From: Methylotenera_A sp040079935
GTDB lineage: Bacteria > Pseudomonadota > Gammaproteobacteria > Burkholderiales > Methylophilaceae
Assembly: GCA_040079935.1 (NCBI GenBank)
Contig: JBEBJI010000009.1
Location: 1-64,000, forward strand
Direction of reading: 5' to 3'
Length of the DNA stretch: 64,000 nucleotides
The translations under genes and the position numbers were made by a program. Every line of letters begins with the position of its first letter. Position 1 is the first letter of the stretch. Positions 16,499 to 24,560 of the stretch are shown one piece after another. Below the pieces are notes generated by a model, which saw only the letters and a program-made list of their open reading frames with translations, was not told the origin of the DNA and ran no database searches.

Positions 16499-16711
16499 TT
16501 AGTAAAGTTTAGCTGGAAGCGTTTGATTGCGTAAACGACGATATTGACGTTTTACCGCCGCAGCCGCTTTACGTTTACGTTCCCAAGTTGGTTTCTCGTA
16601 AAATTCGCGTGCGCGAAGATCATTCAACAAACCAGTTTTTTCGATTAGGCGTTTAAAACGGCGCAGGGCAACGTCAAACGGCTCATTTTCTTTTACACGT
16701 ACACTAGACAT
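16499..16711 (-). CDS. rpsU: 30S ribosomal protein S21
   Basis: 70 residues, full length. The sequence is rich in Arg and Lys with the typical ENEPFDVALRRFKR and FYEKPTWERKRKAAAA segments. S21 binds the 30S platform near the anti-Shine-Dalgarno end of 16S rRNA. It heads the minus-strand macromolecular synthesis operon and is divergent from tsaD, with 134 bases between starts; promoters for both lie in that gap. Confidence 0.97.
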   Translation of the reverse strand: MSSVRVKENEPFDVALRRFKRLIEKTGLLNDLRAREFYEKPTWERKRKAAAAVKRQYRRLRNQTLPAKLY

Positions 16712-16845
16712 TCGCTCTCTCTTTTACGATCAATGACTCTCAAGTTCTAGAAACTCGAGAAAAGTCCGCCATTTTAATCGTATAATCCTTTTTTTTCAAT
16801 CACTTTTATGCATTTGCGCGTAAAAGTGCCATTAAGGTTTACATA

Positions 16846-17883
16846 ATGTTGGTTTTGGGCTTTGAATCCTCCTGCGACGAGACTGGTGTTGCGCTTTACG
16901 ATACCGAACTTGGCTTGCTCTCGCACGCGTTGCACTCGCAAGTAGAAATGCATGCAGAATTTGGCGGCGTGGTGCCAGAGCTTGCCTCCCGAGACCATAT
17001 TAGGCGCGCCTTGCCGCTAACTGAATTGGTATTAAAGCAAGCGAATAAAACCTTAAAAGATATTGATAGAATCGCCTACACACAAGGCCCCGGCTTGGCT
17101 GGCGCGCTGTTGGTGGGCACCAGCATTGCGCAATCGTTGGCATTTTCGTTAAACATTCCCAGCATCGGCGTGCATCATTTGGAAGGCCATTTGCTCGCAC
17201 CATTGTTAGAAGAAAATCCGCCACAATTTCCTTTTGTCGCACTATTAGTTTCTGGCGGACACTCGCAACTCATGCGCGTAGATGGCGTTGGTGAATATAC
17301 ATTATTGGGCGATACGCTGGATGACGCCGCGGGAGAAGCATTCGATAAAACCGCAAAATTGCTTGGGCTTGGCTACCCTGGCGGACCAGCCTTAGCAAGG
17401 CTCGCAGCGCAAGGAAGTGCTCACTTTACATTGCCTAGGCCGTTATTAAATTCTAAAGATTTAAACTTTAGTTTTAGTGGATTAAAAACTGCTGTGCTAA
17501 CCTTAGTGAATAATAACGCGCCATTAAGTGACGAAACCAAAGCCGATATTGCATGGGAGTTTCAAGAAGCAGTAACAGAAATTTTGACTATAAAATGTAT
17601 GAGTGCGCTACGCGAAACAGGTTTGGATAATTTGATTGTTTCTGGTGGCGTGGGCGCCAATACAAGACTGCGTGAACGACTAAACGCAGCGACTAAGAAA
17701 AAATTGTGCAAAGTGAGTTACCCACGCTTGGAATTCTGCACTGACAACGGTGCGATGATTGCGTTTGCAGGTGCAATGAGGCTAAAAAAATATGCCCTGT
17801 GGGCCAATATCCATGCGCCTTCCAGAGCATATTCTTTTAGCATAAAACCACGCTGGGATTTAGCAGAACTACAAAAACCCTAG
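16846..17883 (+). CDS. tsaD: tRNA N6-threonylcarbamoyladenosine synthase subunit TsaD
   Basis: 345 residues, with the ASKHA fold, the metal-binding HHLEGH motif near residues 109-114, and SGGHSQL. With TsaB and TsaE it transfers threonylcarbamoyl to A37 of ANN-reading tRNAs. A TATAAT box at 16781-16786 may be its promoter. The C-terminal segment between RLK and KPRW is about eight residues longer than I recall for E. coli TsaD. That extra stretch (YALWANIHAPSRAY) is encoded by a copy of the window's dispersed palindrome. The stop overlaps the convergent plsY stop in a shared CTAG. Confidence 0.96.
   Translation: MLVLGFESSCDETGVALYDTELGLLSHALHSQVEMHAEFGGVVPELASRDHIRRALPLTELVLKQANKTLKDIDRIAYTQGPGLAGALLVGTSIAQSLAFSLNIPSIGVHHLEGHLLAPLLEENPPQFPFVALLVSGGHSQLMRVDGVGEYTLLGDTLDDAAGEAFDKTAKLLGLGYPGGPALARLAAQGSAHFTLPRPLLNSKDLNFSFSGLKTAVLTLVNNNAPLSDETKADIAWEFQEAVTEILTIKCMSALRETGLDNLIVSGGVGANTRLRERLNAATKKKLCKVSYPRLEFCTDNGAMIAFAGAMRLKKYALWANIHAPSRAYSFSIKPRWDLAELQKP
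17791..17832 (-). repeat. dispersed palindrome, copy 3, inside the tsaD reading frame
   Basis: It has TATGCCCTGTGGGCC, then AATATCCAT, then a degenerate right arm ending CCAGAGCATA. It is in frame and encodes about 14 residues near the TsaD C-terminus. Confidence 0.88.
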
Positions 17884-18503
17884 CTTTTCTTTTTAAAACC
17901 TTGCTCCACTCCGTTTAGCAGCTTTTTAATATTGCCTCTATGTCGCCAAATGAGCAAAGCGGACACCACCAGCAACATCAAAAAATAATCTTTATAGGGT
18001 CGCAAATAATAATAAGCGTACAGCGGAATAAACAATGCAGTGAAAATGCTGGCGAGTGACGAGTATCGTGACGCACCAAATACAATAATCCAAGTGACAA
18101 TGGCCGCTAAGCCCAAAAAGGGTGAAATCGCCAGTAGCACACCCAGCGCGGTTGCCACGCCTTTTCCGCCTTTAAATTGATGGTAAATCGGGTATAAATG
18201 CCCTAAAAAAACCGCCAAACCGACTGACGCCACCACCCACATCAACATATTGCTTTGCAACGCCAGCCACACTGGTAACCAGCCTTTAAATGCATCACCC
18301 AGCAGTGTGAGAATGGCAGGTAATTTTTTACCGCTGCGCGCAATATTCGTCGCGCCGATATTGCCAGAACCCACAGTGCGCGGGTCTGGCAGGCCGAAAA
18401 GCTTGCTAAAAATAATGCCAAATGAAATCGAGCCGATGAGATATGCGGCGACAATCCACACAATCGGAATTAAAGTGACAGGGATAAAACCTAACTCATT
18501 CAT
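17880..18503 (-). CDS. plsY: glycerol-3-phosphate acyltransferase PlsY
   Basis: 207 residues, integral membrane protein with about five helices. Signature loops are visible: VGSGNIGATNIAR and FKGGKGVATALGV. PlsY moves an acyl group from acyl phosphate to glycerol-3-phosphate, the first step of phospholipid synthesis, with PlsX supplying the acyl phosphate. It is convergent with tsaD and divergent from folB (63 bases between starts). The stop is TAG within a CTAG shared with tsaD. Confidence 0.96.
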   Translation of the reverse strand: MNELGFIPVTLIPIVWIVAAYLIGSISFGIIFSKLFGLPDPRTVGSGNIGATNIARSGKKLPAILTLLGDAFKGWLPVWLALQSNMLMWVVASVGLAVFLGHLYPIYHQFKGGKGVATALGVLLAISPFLGLAAIVTWIIVFGASRYSSLASIFTALFIPLYAYYYLRPYKDYFLMLLVVSALLIWRHRGNIKKLLNGVEQGFKKKS

Positions 18504-18566
18504 ATTAATATGCTCTAAAATCCACTTAATTACATTCTAAACCATCGCAAGGCTATCTTAAACACA

Positions 18567-18920
18567 ATGGACACCATATTTATCAGCGAGCTCAAAGTAA
18601 AAACCAAACTCGGCGTGCCAGAGTGGGAACGCATAGTGCCGCAAACCATTATTTTGGATATTGAAATTAGCTACGATTTAAGCAAATCGTGCAAAAGCGA
18701 CAATATTGCCGACACCATCGACTACGGCAAAGTGGTTACGCGCATTCACGAAACCTTAAAAGAACACAGCTTTCAACTGGTAGAAGCGCTGGCCGAGCAT
18801 GTGTGCCAATTGATACTGAAAGAATTTAAAGCAGAAAGTGTGAAAGTTAAAGTCGCCAAACCTGCGGTATTGGCAGGATTAAAGGCGTTGGGAGTTGTGA
18901 TTGAGCGAAGCAAAATTTAG
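18567..18920 (+). CDS. folB: dihydroneopterin aldolase
   Basis: 117 residues, standard FolB length. Conserved segments are ISELKVKTKLGVPEWER, DTIDYGKVV and VEALAEHVCQLIL, with the active-site glutamate and lysine in LKVKVAKPAVLAG. It converts dihydroneopterin to 6-hydroxymethyl-dihydropterin in folate synthesis. tsaD-plsY-folB is a common betaproteobacterial neighbourhood. The next gene begins only 6 bases after its stop. Confidence 0.95.
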   Translation: MDTIFISELKVKTKLGVPEWERIVPQTIILDIEISYDLSKSCKSDNIADTIDYGKVVTRIHETLKEHSFQLVEALAEHVCQLILKEFKAESVKVKVAKPAVLAGLKALGVVIERSKI

Positions 18921-18926
18921 CTTAAT

Positions 18927-19625
18927 ATGAAAATTGTAACTTGGAATTGCAATGGTGCATTTCGTAAAAAATTTGAGCATTTAAGTCATATAAATGCAGA
19001 TATTTACGTTATTCAAGAGTGCGAGGACCCAGAAAGATGTAAAGACCAATCATACAAAAATTGGGCATCAAATTACCTTTGGATTGGTAACAATAAAAAC
19101 TCTGGTTTAGGTGTATTTGCAAAAGAAGGTTTCTTGCTAAAAAATCTTAATTGGGAATCTGCTGGCTTACAATCTTTCATCCCATTTACAATAAATGACG
19201 AATTTACAGTTCTAGCAGTTTGGACAAAACAGGCAAACTCACCTACTTTTCAATATATTGGACAATTGTGGAAATACCTACAAGCTCACCAATCAAAGCT
19301 TAGCTCATCAAAGTCAATTATCTGCGGCGATTTTAATAGTAATACTTGTTGGGATAAATGGGATAGATGGTGGAATCACTCAGATGTAGTTAGTGATTTG
19401 GCTAAAATAGATATTTATAGTATTTATCATCTCTCTAATAACTTAGAACAAGGGAATGAAGTTATACCAACATTCTATTTACACCGAAAGTTAGAAAAGC
19501 CTTATCACATAGATTATGCATTCGCTTCATCTAGTCTTCTTGCTTCTGTAAGTTTAGAAATTGGCAAATTCAACGAATGGATTTCATTTAGTGACCACAT
19601 GCCAGTCATTTTTGAAATTGGTTAA
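18927..19625 (+). CDS. endonuclease/exonuclease/phosphatase family protein, probably acquired
   Basis: 232 residues, no signal peptide. The family's catalytic motifs are all present: TWNCNGAF (Asn), VIQECE (metal-binding Glu), CGDFNSN (Asp, Asn), YHIDYAF (Asp) and SDHMPV (Asp-His). The substrate may be DNA, RNA or a phosphoester; it is shorter than typical ExoIII. The coding sequence is clearly more A/T-rich than folB and xerD and is followed by a repeat-rich gap, which suggests horizontal transfer. It is 6 bases after folB but has no evident functional link to it. Confidence 0.85.
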   Translation: MKIVTWNCNGAFRKKFEHLSHINADIYVIQECEDPERCKDQSYKNWASNYLWIGNNKNSGLGVFAKEGFLLKNLNWESAGLQSFIPFTINDEFTVLAVWTKQANSPTFQYIGQLWKYLQAHQSKLSSSKSIICGDFNSNTCWDKWDRWWNHSDVVSDLAKIDIYSIYHLSNNLEQGNEVIPTFYLHRKLEKPYHIDYAFASSSLLASVSLEIGKFNEWISFSDHMPVIFEIG

Positions 19626-19972
19626 AACTCTCAGCTGAATCATTCCCCCTTGCCGCGCATTCGGCTTGAGCGGCAGATGGTAGGCGGCGAGGACTGTTTG
19701 AGTGCTGAAAGCGCGAGTTATGCAGCCGCCCCAGATGCGGCGCTAAGACCGAAGGATAAAGTGGCAGCGGGGTGCCGTTTTCTTGGGTTACTTTCTTTTC
19801 AGGCAGTTAAAAGAAAGTAACTAGGTGCGGGCTACCCCCGACAAGGTTTGAACGTCACTGGATTCCGTGTCAAGCACGGAATGGCGCCTAAGCCAGTACT
19901 TGGCTTGTCCGTGGAATATATGCGCTTAAGCGCATTATTCACACGCCACAGAGCATCCATTTTTAATATAAA
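19626..19972. repeat. 347-bp non-coding region rich in inverted repeats
   Basis: I see no convincing gene. It has a perfect 13-bp stem (GTTACTTTCTTTT at 19787-19799, AAAAGAAAGTAAC at 19809-19821, 9-base loop), an 8-bp stem (ATTCCGTG / CACGGAAT, 19862-19882), and a palindrome TGCGCTTAAGCGCA (19921-19934). The segment around 19770-19850 resembles a repeat widespread in proteobacteria and often mis-called as a small gene. G+C content is higher than in the preceding gene. Confidence 0.75.
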
Positions 19973-20896
19973 TCAACCTCTTGGATGATGCACACTATGC
20001 AATTGCTTCAACCGCTCCCGCGCTACATGCGTATAAATCTGCGTGGTAGAAATATCCGCATGCCCTAACAACATCTGTACCACGCGCAAATCGGCGCCAT
20101 GATTGAGCAAATGCGTGGCAAAGGCATGACGCAACACATGGGGTGACATGTGTTTGGTGATGCCTGCCAGCAACGCATAGCGTTTGATTAAATACCAAAA
20201 GGCTTGCCGCGTCATGGCACTTGCCCGCGCGGTGACAAATAGCGCATCACTCATACGTTTTTGCAAAATCTCTGGTCGCGCTTGTTTTAAGTATTTATCT
20301 ATCCAATCCGCCGCTTCTTCGCCCATCGGTACTAATCTGGTCTTACTTCCCTTGCCAGTGACGCGCACCACGCCATCTTGCGTGCTGACTTCGTTCACTT
20401 TTACGGTCACCAGTTCGCTCACGCGCAAGCCGCTTGCATAAAGGAGCTCCAGCATTGCTCTATCGCGCAGACCAATGGCTTCGTTGATATTTGGCACATT
20501 GAGCAAATCTTCAACTTCTTGCTCATTTAAGCTTTTGGGCAAACTGCGCGGCAATTTGGGCGATTCGATTTGCAGCGTTGGGTCTGCTTCAATCAAATTC
20601 TCTCGCAATGCGTAGCGATAAAACCTCCGCATGCTGGCGATGAGTCTGCTGATGCTACGCGGCTTGCTTTGTGGAAATTTAACAGCGAGATATTGCTGAA
20701 TATCAGCTTGGTTGGCGGCAAGTAAGTGGGTTTTACTCAAGCCTTTTTTTTGTAAACCCAGCCAACTATTAAATTGGCTTAAATCGGCGCGATAACTTTC
20801 GAGGGTGTTTTTGGATAAGCCGTCTTCTAGCCAAAGGTGATCGATAAAGGTATCTAATTGAACAGCATCCAGCTGGCTGGAATCAAGCTCAGTCAA
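19973..20896 (-). CDS. xerD: site-specific tyrosine recombinase XerD
   Basis: 307 residues. The N-terminal SAM-like core-binding domain (about 12-100) is followed by the catalytic domain with all residues visible: Arg in GLRVSEL, Lys in VTGKGSKTRLVP, HVLRH, GHADISTT and the nucleophilic Tyr in TQIYTHV. XerD acts with XerC at the dif site to resolve chromosome dimers. It overlaps ogt by 8 bases. XerD rather than XerC is chosen from overall similarity; a phage integrase is less likely because no other phage gene is nearby. Confidence 0.92.
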   Translation of the reverse strand: MTELDSSQLDAVQLDTFIDHLWLEDGLSKNTLESYRADLSQFNSWLGLQKKGLSKTHLLAANQADIQQYLAVKFPQSKPRSISRLIASMRRFYRYALRENLIEADPTLQIESPKLPRSLPKSLNEQEVEDLLNVPNINEAIGLRDRAMLELLYASGLRVSELVTVKVNEVSTQDGVVRVTGKGSKTRLVPMGEEAADWIDKYLKQARPEILQKRMSDALFVTARASAMTRQAFWYLIKRYALLAGITKHMSPHVLRHAFATHLLNHGADLRVVQMLLGHADISTTQIYTHVARERLKQLHSVHHPRG

Positions 20897-21407
20897 ACTC
20901 GCTTGCCCTTACTATCTTATCTTTATTAAAAGTCACGCCTTCGTGTTTTAGCAACCAAGTTTTTATTTTTAAGCCCTCTTTATTGCCTTGCATAAAACCG
21001 CCCAAGCCGTTTTTGGCAACGACACGATGACAAGGCACAACTAGAGGCAAATTGTTCGCTCCACACGCATTGGCCACCGCGCGTGGGCCAGAGCTAATTT
21101 GCGCAGCAATTTCACCGTAAGTGAGTACTCGCCCACATGGAATTGCGCTAATGGCTTGCCACACGCGACGCTGAAATGGCGTGCCTTTATAGACTATTGG
21201 CAGATTAAAATCATTACGTGCGTTACTAAAATAAGCTTCAATTTGGTTTACGACTTTAACAACGGTTTTATTTTCTGCAGTCTTTTTTGCGTGCTTTTGT
21301 GGCAACAGCTCAATGGCAACTTGCACACCTTGCACTGATATTCCAACCGCGCCAAATGGCGCTGTAATCACCGCATCATACTGGAGAGGATGCTTGTTTT
21401 TTAGCAT
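20889..21407 (-). CDS. ogt: methylated-DNA-protein cysteine methyltransferase
   Basis: 172 residues. The active-site PCHRVV motif holds the cysteine that accepts the alkyl group from O6-methylguanine; the flanking helix-turn-helix segment (AISAIPCGRVLTYGEIA) and the NKEGLKIKTWLLKHEG tail are typical. It is a suicide DNA repair protein. Its end overlaps the xerD start by 8 bases, so the two are probably translated from one message. Confidence 0.95.
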   Translation of the reverse strand: MLKNKHPLQYDAVITAPFGAVGISVQGVQVAIELLPQKHAKKTAENKTVVKVVNQIEAYFSNARNDFNLPIVYKGTPFQRRVWQAISAIPCGRVLTYGEIAAQISSGPRAVANACGANNLPLVVPCHRVVAKNGLGGFMQGNKEGLKIKTWLLKHEGVTFNKDKIVRASEFD

Positions 21408-21484
21408 ATATTCGCTTATTTATATTGATACGCTAATTAAACTTGAATTTTAAATGCAATGCAAATAACTAATACTTATTAAGG

Positions 21485-21523
21485 AAAAAGCCCCAAAACT
21501 TTTTAAAGATTTTGGGGCTTTTT
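21485..21523 (-). terminator. terminator of the rpsP-rimM-trmD-rplS operon
   Basis: AAAAAGCCCCAAAA pairs with TTTTGGGGCTTTTT around a 10-base loop. Both flanks carry T tracts on the appropriate strand, so it may also work in the opposite direction. Confidence 0.92.
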
Positions 21524-21537
21524 GTGTTGCTTAAAAC

Positions 21538-21939
21538 TTATTCTGCAACGGCTTCTTCTGATGCCATCACTTCTTTATCACGCGCATTTAATTTCTCTTT
21601 AATACGCGCAGATTTACCTGAACGCTCACGCAAGTAGTAAAGTTTAGCGCGGCGTACATCGCCTTTACGTTTTACTTCGATGCTTGCGATTAATGGTGAA
21701 TACGTCTGAAAGGTACGCTCTACGCCCTCGCCAGAGGATATTTTACGTACGATGAATGATGAATTTAGGCCGCGATTACGGATGGCAATCACTACGCCTT
21801 CGTAAGCCTGCACGCGTTTACGCGTACCTTCAACTACATTCACGCCTATAACCACGGTATCGCCTGGGGCGAAATTAGGCACTTTTTTACCTAAACGAGC
21901 TATTTCTTCTTGCTCTAACATTTTAATAATATCTGCCAC
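21538..21939 (-). CDS. rplS: 50S ribosomal protein L19
   Basis: 133 residues. Conserved segments are FAPGDTVVIGVNVVEGTRKRVQ in part (PGDTVVIGVNVVEG), YEGVVIAIRNRGLNSSF and KVRRAKLYYLRERSGKSAR-like (GDVRRAKLYYLRERSGK). L19 lies at the 30S-50S interface. It is the last gene of the operon, 18 bases after trmD and followed by a strong terminator. The C-terminus has a short extra tail (DKEVMASEEAVAE). Confidence 0.97.
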   Translation of the reverse strand: MADIIKMLEQEEIARLGKKVPNFAPGDTVVIGVNVVEGTRKRVQAYEGVVIAIRNRGLNSSFIVRKISSGEGVERTFQTYSPLIASIEVKRKGDVRRAKLYYLRERSGKSARIKEKLNARDKEVMASEEAVAE

Positions 21940-21957
21940 TTTAAGTGCTCCTTTTAA

Positions 21958-22701
21958 TTATGAAGATGCTTGTTCCTGCTCTATTTCTTTAAGCAGCCGA
22001 GCTTCCTCTTTCGTCAACGACCTTGCGGCCAATAAATCCGGGCGCTTCGCCCTTGTTAGCAATAACGATTGTTTCAATCGCCATTCTCTAATTTTTGCAT
22101 GGTTGCCCGATAACAACACTTCTGGCACCACTTTATTCTCATACATCTCAGGTCGTGTGTAGTGCGGGCAATCCAGCAATCCATTCACAAACGAATCTTC
22201 TAGCGCCGAATCTGCATCACCTAAACTACCTGGCAATTGCCGCACAATCGCATCGATTAAGGCCATCGCGGGCAGTTCTCCGCCACTTAGCACATAATCA
22301 CCAATCGAAACTTCCTCGTCCACCAGCGATTCTAATAATCTTTCATCTACGCCTTCGTAACGGCTTGCCAATAAAATCAAACCTTTTTCTTGGCTCAGCT
22401 GCATGACTTTTTCATGCGTCAACTTTGCGCCGCGTGGTGATAAGTGAATCACTTTTGCATCGACATTTAAGGCTTTAGCCGCAATAATCGCTTGTGCTAA
22501 CGGCTCAGCCAACATCACCATGCCTGGCCCACCGCCATACGGTCTATCATCCACCGTTTTGTGATTATCCGTGGTGAATTCGCGTGGATTAATCACATGT
22601 AAACTATAAATCTTTTTTTCTAACGCCCTGCTGGTAATGCCATGTTGCGTAATCGCAGCAAACATTTCTGGAAATAAACTGATGACATCGAACCTTATCA
22701 T
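21958..22701 (-). CDS. trmD: tRNA (guanine-N1-)-methyltransferase TrmD
   Basis: 247 residues, standard length. The SPOUT-class knot is visible in DRPYGGGPGMVM, LLASRYEGVDERL and VLSGGELPAMALIDA. It methylates G37 in tRNAs with a G36, preventing frameshifting, using S-adenosylmethionine. It is 6 bases after rimM and 18 bases before rplS. Confidence 0.98.
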   Translation of the reverse strand: MIRFDVISLFPEMFAAITQHGITSRALEKKIYSLHVINPREFTTDNHKTVDDRPYGGGPGMVMLAEPLAQAIIAAKALNVDAKVIHLSPRGAKLTHEKVMQLSQEKGLILLASRYEGVDERLLESLVDEEVSIGDYVLSGGELPAMALIDAIVRQLPGSLGDADSALEDSFVNGLLDCPHYTRPEMYENKVVPEVLLSGNHAKIREWRLKQSLLLTRAKRPDLLAARSLTKEEARLLKEIEQEQASS

Positions 22702-22707
22702 TAAGCC

Positions 22708-23193
22708 CTAAAAATCTGCGTCCCAGTCCACCAACATTGTGCCTGCATCCAAATCGACTTCTATAATCGCTTGCGCGATATAGGGAATCAAACGCTCAAC
22801 ACCATCATTACTCTTTGCCACAATCACATCATTCGCGCCTGTGGCAAATACATCGGTTATTTTGCCAAAATCAACATTCTGCTGATTTTTAACACTTAGC
22901 CCGATTAAATCAGACCAATAATATTCTTCACCTTCAAGCTTTGGCAACAATGCTCTGAGAACCCCTATTTGCTTGCCTTTACAGGCTACTGCCGCATCTC
23001 TGTCATCAATACTTTGTAGCTTGACCACCAATACATCGTTATGAATTTTTGCTTCTTTAACAGCCAGCTCGCGCCAATCGTTATCTTTACCTATCCACCA
23101 CGCTTTGTAATCCAACAAACTATCGAACACCTCAGTATCAGGATGAATTTTTAGCCACCCTAAAACGCCATATGGGGCGACAACGCGCCCCAT
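22708..23193 (-). CDS. rimM: ribosome maturation factor RimM
   Basis: 161 residues. The N-terminal beta-barrel starts with MGRVVAPYGVLGWLKI and the C-terminal PRC-barrel includes YWSDLIGLSV and IPYIAQAIIEVDLDAGTMLVDWD in parts. It binds S19 and aids assembly of the 30S head. It follows rpsP by 41 bases and precedes trmD by 6. No upstream in-frame start codon of ATG, GTG or TTG type is visible, so 23193 is chosen. Confidence 0.96.
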   Translation of the reverse strand: MGRVVAPYGVLGWLKIHPDTEVFDSLLDYKAWWIGKDNDWRELAVKEAKIHNDVLVVKLQSIDDRDAAVACKGKQIGVLRALLPKLEGEEYYWSDLIGLSVKNQQNVDFGKITDVFATGANDVIVAKSNDGVERLIPYIAQAIIEVDLDAGTMLVDWDADF

Positions 23194-23234
23194 GATGACT
23201 AAATCCGATTTATTACTATTGTCCAGCGTTTGAA

Positions 23235-23795
23235 TTATTCAGCGGCTGGTGCTTCTGGCGCAGCTTCAGTAGCTGGTGCTTCTTCAGCAACAACTTCTTC
23301 TGTAGCTACAACTTCTGCTGGCGCTTCAGCTTCTGCGGCTGGCGATTCTTCAACAACTGCAGCAGCTTCTGCTTCAGCGGCTTTGGCAGCTTCTGCTGCT
23401 TTTTCAGCATCGGCAGCAGCTTTAGCATCCGCTTCAGCTTTTGCAGCAGCGGCTGCAGCTTTTACTTTTTCAGCTTCTGCAGCGGCGATTGTTGCTTTTT
23501 TCGCATCGGCTTTAGCTACGTCTTTTGCTTTTGCAGCAATTGCGGCCTCTGGGCCTTTTGCATGCATTTTAAACAAACGCGCAACCGTGTCTGACATTTG
23601 TGCGCCGTTGCCTGTCCAATGTTGAATGCGCGCATCATCCATGCGTAAGCCTTCTACACTCGCCTTGGCAGATGGATTGTAAAAGCCCACGCGCTCAATA
23701 AAGCGACCGTCGCGGCGATTGCGCGAATCAGCAACTACTACGTTGTAAAATGGGTTCTTTTTCGAGCCACCACGTGATAAACGAATAACGACCAT
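23235..23795 (-). CDS. rpsP: 30S ribosomal protein S16 with a long Ala/Glu-rich C-terminal extension
   Basis: 186 residues, about twice the usual 80-90. Residues 1-80 are a normal S16 (VIRLSRGGSKKNPFYNVVVA, RDGRFIERVGFYNP, RIQHWTGNGAQMSDTV). Residues about 81-186 are low-complexity, first Ala/Lys (AKADAKKATIAAAEAEKVKA), then Ala/Glu with Pro. The tail is probably helical then disordered and exposed on the ribosome surface. It heads the rpsP-rimM-trmD-rplS operon, which lies 82 bases downstream of queC. Confidence 0.95.
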   Translation of the reverse strand: MVVIRLSRGGSKKNPFYNVVVADSRNRRDGRFIERVGFYNPSAKASVEGLRMDDARIQHWTGNGAQMSDTVARLFKMHAKGPEAAIAAKAKDVAKADAKKATIAAAEAEKVKAAAAAAKAEADAKAAADAEKAAEAAKAAEAEAAAVVEESPAAEAEAPAEVVATEEVVAEEAPATEAAPEAPAAE

Positions 23796-23876
23796 AATCT
23801 TGTTCTCTAATAAACTCTGACAGAAAGGCGCGGATTATACGTTATTTCTTCGCGTGTTGGCAAGCATTTAGTGCGA

Positions 23877-24560
23877 TTAAATGACGTAGCGAGTAGGGTC
23901 ACTAATTCCCGCTTTGGCAAAGCCTTCGCGGCGCAAGCGGCATGAATCGCATTTGCCGCAAGCTTCGCCATTTTCATTCGCTTGATAACATGACACCGTT
24001 GCTCTGTAAGGCACGTCCAGCTTACCTCCCAGAGCAATGATTTGTGCTTTTGTCATATCGATTAATGGCGCATGCACGGTAATTTTTTTGCCTTCTACCG
24101 CTGACTTAGTCGCTAAATTTGCCATTTCTTGAAACGCCTGCACATACTCGCCACGACAATCTGGGTAGCCCGAATAATCCAAGGCATTAACTCCGATAAA
24201 AATATCTTGTGCGCATAACACTTCTGCCCACGCCAAAGCCAACGAAAGCATAATGGTGTTGCGCGCTGGCACGTAAGTCACAGGAATGCCCGCTGGGATT
24301 GGATTAGCGCCGCTTTCAGGCACGCTGATTTTATTATCCGTCAGCGCAGAGCCACCAAACAAACTTAAATCCAGAGCAACGGTTTTATGCTGTTTTGCAC
24401 CTAGGCTCGATGCGATATTCTGCGCGGCTTGTAGCTCGGCAATATGACGCTGGTGATAATCCAAACTTAAACAAAAGCACTCAAAACCTTGCGATTTAGC
24501 AATCGCCAAACAGGTAGCAGAATCGAGTCCTCCCGATAAAAGTACAACGGCTTTTTTCAT
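23877..24560 (-). CDS. queC: 7-cyano-7-deazaguanine synthase QueC
   Basis: 227 residues from the ATG at 24560. A longer frame starts at 24581, but 24560 has a GAGAAGG ribosome site and overlaps the queE stop in ATGA. The PP-loop SGGLDSATC binds ATP, and the zinc site is formed by CYQANENGEACGKCDSC. It converts 7-carboxy-7-deazaguanine to preQ0 in queuosine synthesis. It is translationally coupled to queE. Confidence 0.96.
   Translation of the reverse strand: MKKAVVLLSGGLDSATCLAIAKSQGFECFCLSLDYHQRHIAELQAAQNIASSLGAKQHKTVALDLSLFGGSALTDNKISVPESGANPIPAGIPVTYVPARNTIMLSLALAWAEVLCAQDIFIGVNALDYSGYPDCRGEYVQAFQEMANLATKSAVEGKKITVHAPLIDMTKAQIIALGGKLDVPYRATVSCYQANENGEACGKCDSCRLRREGFAKAGISDPTRYVI

Noticed and set aside
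19640..19860. Possible small gene in the gap between the EEP gene and xerD
   Set aside because: No frame has a start, ribosome site and conserved pattern; the sequence fits a widespread non-coding repeat.
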